Positions 48,516-50,579 of a DNA stretch of 50,579 bases are shown piece after piece. Location: NCBI RefSeq assembly GCF_016651255.1, contig NZ_JAEKEG010000064.1, forward strand, positions 1-50,579, written 5' to 3'. A model generated the notes under the pieces. The model searched no databases. It saw only the letters and a program-made list of their open reading frames with translations, and was not told the origin of the DNA. The DNA is from Pseudomonas sp. TH10 (GTDB lineage: Bacteria > Pseudomonadota > Gammaproteobacteria > Pseudomonadales > Pseudomonadaceae). A program made the translations under genes and the position numbers. Within the stretch, counting starts at the first letter, position 1. Each line of letters starts with the position of its first letter.

Positions 48516-49510
48516 GCCAAAACCTCCTGGTTGGAAAGCGCCGCGCCACCTACCAGGCGCAGCGCGCGGATTACCGCTTCGGGATCGGCGAGGTTTTTAC
48601 CGGCGATATCGAATGCCGAGCCGTGGCCCACGCTGGAAAAGATCAGGCCGGCACCGATGGACAGCGCCGAAGCGGTACGCCCGGCCAGCAGTTTGATCGG
48701 GATGTGACCCTGGTCGTGATACATGGCAATAAAGGCGTCATAGCCATTTTGGCCGAGCATCAGATCGGCGCCGACCGGCCCATGGGCATCGATACCCGCC
48801 TGCCGCAGGCGCTCGACGGCCGGGACAGTTATCTGCTGATCGTCCTGACCGAACAGGCCGTTTTCACCCGCATGAGGATTGATGCCGAAGACGCCAATGC
48901 GCGGAGCATTGATGCCCAGCGCGTGGAGTGCAGAAACGGCTGCATGACCTGCGGCCACCACCAGCTCGGGCGTCAGCCTGGCCAGTGAATCGGCCAGGCG
49001 CTCGTGCAAGGTGACGTGGACGATCCGCATCCCCGCACCGATCAGCATCAGAAACACACGGTCGGACTCGACGCCTACCAGTTTGGCCAGCAGGTTTGGG
49101 TAACCGGAAAAATCGATGCCGGCGGTATTGATCGCCGTCTCGGAATGCGGACACGCGACAATGCCGCGTGCCCGGCCCAGGCTCAGACCCACCACTGCGG
49201 CAGACAAATAATCCACTGTGGCAGCACCTGCCGAGGCATTCACTTGCCCAGGCACGAAAGCCTCGGATGCCAGACTATGTACGGGCAGCAGGTGGATCAC
49301 TCCCGCTTCTGCCGGTGCGGTGCCGTCAGTCTCTTTGACTCGCAGGCCAACGTCCTGCGCATAGGCTTCGACGACAAACCGATCGCCGACAATGACCGGA
49401 TTCAACTCGGGTTCGTTCTGCAGAGCCGCGACGGCTTTGACAGCGACTTCCGGGCCGATGCCGTTGGGGTCGCCGATGCTCAAGAGGATTCGCGATGCCG
49501 GCAGCCTCAT
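48512..49510 (-). CDS. tphB: Terephthalate cis-dihydrodiol dehydrogenase TphB (PdxA-like)
   Basis: 332 residues of the PdxA fold: ILLSIGDPNGIGPEVAVKA, ACPHSETAINTAGIDFSGY, HVTLHERLADSL, GINPHAGENGLFG (metal His) and AMYHDQGHIPIKLL. In Comamonas the homologue TphB oxidises and decarboxylates the terephthalate dihydrodiol to protocatechuate. The ATG at 49510 overlaps the tphA3 stop. Its place between oxygenase and reductase genes argues against a role in vitamin B6 synthesis. Confidence 0.88.
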   Translation of the reverse strand: MRLPASRILLSIGDPNGIGPEVAVKAVAALQNEPELNPVIVGDRFVVEAYAQDVGLRVKETDGTAPAEAGVIHLLPVHSLASEAFVPGQVNASAGAATVDYLSAAVVGLSLGRARGIVACPHSETAINTAGIDFSGYPNLLAKLVGVESDRVFLMLIGAGMRIVHVTLHERLADSLARLTPELVVAAGHAAVSALHALGINAPRIGVFGINPHAGENGLFGQDDQQITVPAVERLRQAGIDAHGPVGADLMLGQNGYDAFIAMYHDQGHIPIKLLAGRTASALSIGAGLIFSSVGHGSAFDIAGKNLADPEAVIRALRLVGGAALSNQEVLA

Positions 49511-49995
49511 AGCGGCAGCGCCAGCAGCGTGTCGATGCGTGAGCTGTCGCACACCACGGTTCGTTCAGCCAACATGGCTGTCTCGCCGTCGACCCGGTAG
49601 CAATCGATATAGCGGCCGGAGACGAAGTTCTCGGTCGTGCCGTCGCGCATGATGCGCAGCACCAGGAATGCAGTCTCGCTGCGCACCAGGTTGCCGTTGC
49701 ATTCCAGGATCACTGGCTGATTGAGCATATGGCGGTAGCTGTGTCGCTCGTAGATATTGGCGTCGCGCAAGGCGGATACCCGGTCAATCAACATTCCGCG
49801 GTTGTCGGCCCAAATCATGCCAGCGGGCAATCCTTGCCGGTAGTTATCGGCAGTGGTAACGGTATACAGGCACTTCTCCAGGAAAAACTCCGGCCATGCT
49901 TCAAGCGGGCCTTCATCGATGCAGCGGGCATATAGGGCTTGAGTCTGGCTGATCAGTGCAAAAATATTATGTGTCACGAATGATTCCCTCTTCAT
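49507..49995 (-). CDS. tphA3: Terephthalate-type dioxygenase small subunit TphA3
   Basis: 162 residues with the cone fold of ring-hydroxylating dioxygenase beta subunits. [36 protein letters not shown] and [19 protein letters not shown] closely resemble Comamonas TphA3. It forms the hexamer with the large subunit. Start and stop overlap the neighbouring genes by 4 bases each. Confidence 0.88.
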   Translation of the reverse strand: MKRESFVTHNIFALISQTQALYARCIDEGPLEAWPEFFLEKCLYTVTTADNYRQGLPAGMIWADNRGMLIDRVSALRDANIYERHSYRHMLNQPVILECNGNLVRSETAFLVLRIMRDGTTENFVSGRYIDCYRVDGETAMLAERTVVCDSSRIDTLLALPL

Positions 49996-50579
49996 AGATC
50001 CATGGCTGCGCGATATGCCTTCCAGAAACCGCGGATAGACGCTTCCGTAATCCGGCTATCACTCGATTCGGCGTCAGTCCCGCCCATTTCCAGCACCGCG
50101 CTGTGATTGGACGCGCCAGCGATGCCACGCTGGACAAAGCCGCCTACGCAACCATCTTCCATGGAGATATAGCCAGCGGGACCGACAAGGTTGGCCTGCT
50201 TCAGACGCGTCAGTCGCTGTTCGGGCGTGTCGTCTTCAAAGCCCAGGTAGGTCCAGTTGAGCTGAGTCGTTTCCACGCCCCGTGGCAGCACTTGGCGAAC
50301 TGCGACCGAATTCTGGATCTGTTGCAGTACGAAGCAGGGAAGATCGACAGGATTTGCAGCGTGACGTCATCACCGACTTCACTGAAGCCTTCGAGCAAAG
50401 AGGGGTCCTGCAACTGATAGGCGCTGTCGGAGCGGATGCTTTGTTCTGCATAGGAGGCATCGCGCTCGGCCTGACGTTCGGCTTCGCGGTCGATGGCTGA
50501 ATAGCTGACGTGATGTCCGCCGCTTTCATCAACGATGATCGCGCCGCGCTGGGACAGGCGATTGATCTCGAAGGTGGTG
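49992..50579 (-). CDS. tphA2: Terephthalate-type dioxygenase large subunit TphA2, C-terminal part (apparent frameshift; 5' end outside window)
   Basis: The first visible frame reads [19 protein letters not shown]...[11 protein letters not shown]. After a slip at GGG 50337-50339 another frame continues [61 protein letters not shown] to the stop. This is the catalytic-domain end of a Rieske oxygenase large subunit; the Rieske and iron sites lie outside the window. It starts the series tphA2-A3-B-A1, the Comamonas order. Confidence 0.82.

Noticed and set aside
48512..49510. pdxA of vitamin B6 synthesis
   Set aside because: PdxA fold, but it overlaps dioxygenase subunit genes on both sides in tph order.

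Overview
The window looks like Pseudomonas chromosomal DNA of high GC. The signs are OprD-type porins, an mhp operon with Pseudomonas-style accessories, tRNA-Pro(GGG)-targeted integration, and many LysR, IclR, AraC and MHS/AAHS family members. Almost everything in it concerns uptake and breakdown of aromatic compounds. It falls into four parts.

(1) 1-4026 is the right end of one integrated element. It holds the tail of an FAD monooxygenase, a cis-dihydrodiol-type short-chain dehydrogenase, a LysR regulator and an intact tyrosine integrase, then a 45-bp fragment of the 3' half of tRNA-Pro(GGG), which is the attachment site. (2) 4027-21134 is a second, tandem element closed by an almost identical attachment site and a truncated integrase copy. 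It carries a complete 3-(3-hydroxyphenyl)propionate operon in the enterobacterial order (mhpA-B-C-D-F-E-T plus an OprD porin, minus strand). The divergent activator mhpR has a recognisable GTGCAC-N3-GTGCAC operator centred near -60 of a candidate promoter. A second upper meta-cleavage set follows (type I extradiol dioxygenase, C-C hydrolase, flavin monooxygenase) with a TetR regulator and a MetA/SphA-like outer-membrane protein. It has no lower pathway of its own and probably feeds MhpD/F/E.

(3) 21135-42815 starts with a decayed luciferase-like monooxygenase and a GAF-PAS-GGDEF-EAL protein. A long co-directional catabolic cluster follows whose substrate I cannot name: a three-subunit molybdenum hydroxylase whose large subunit carries a C-terminal CoxG/SRPBCC domain, a CoA ligase, an enoyl-CoA hydratase, an SSS symporter, a UbiD decarboxylase with UbiX, an MHS transporter, a short-chain dehydrogenase, an aldehyde dehydrogenase, LysR and AraC regulators, an alpha/beta hydrolase and the molybdenum-enzyme maturation factor XdhC. 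This is the best candidate for an undescribed pathway. (4) 42816-50579 holds two small proteins of unknown role and then, on the minus strand, a terephthalate-type operon tphA2-A3-B-A1 with 4-base overlaps between genes, followed by an AAHS transporter and an alginate-export-type porin.

A strong technical signal runs through the window. Thirteen genes with full-length homologous products are each broken by an apparent one-base slip, one of them twice, usually in or next to a short homopolymer. Adding one base (thirteen slips) or removing one (a single slip) restores every product, and each complete gene regains the length usual for its family. I treat these as probable sequencing or assembly errors and annotate the genes across the slips. 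Real loss of function cannot be excluded from one sequence.
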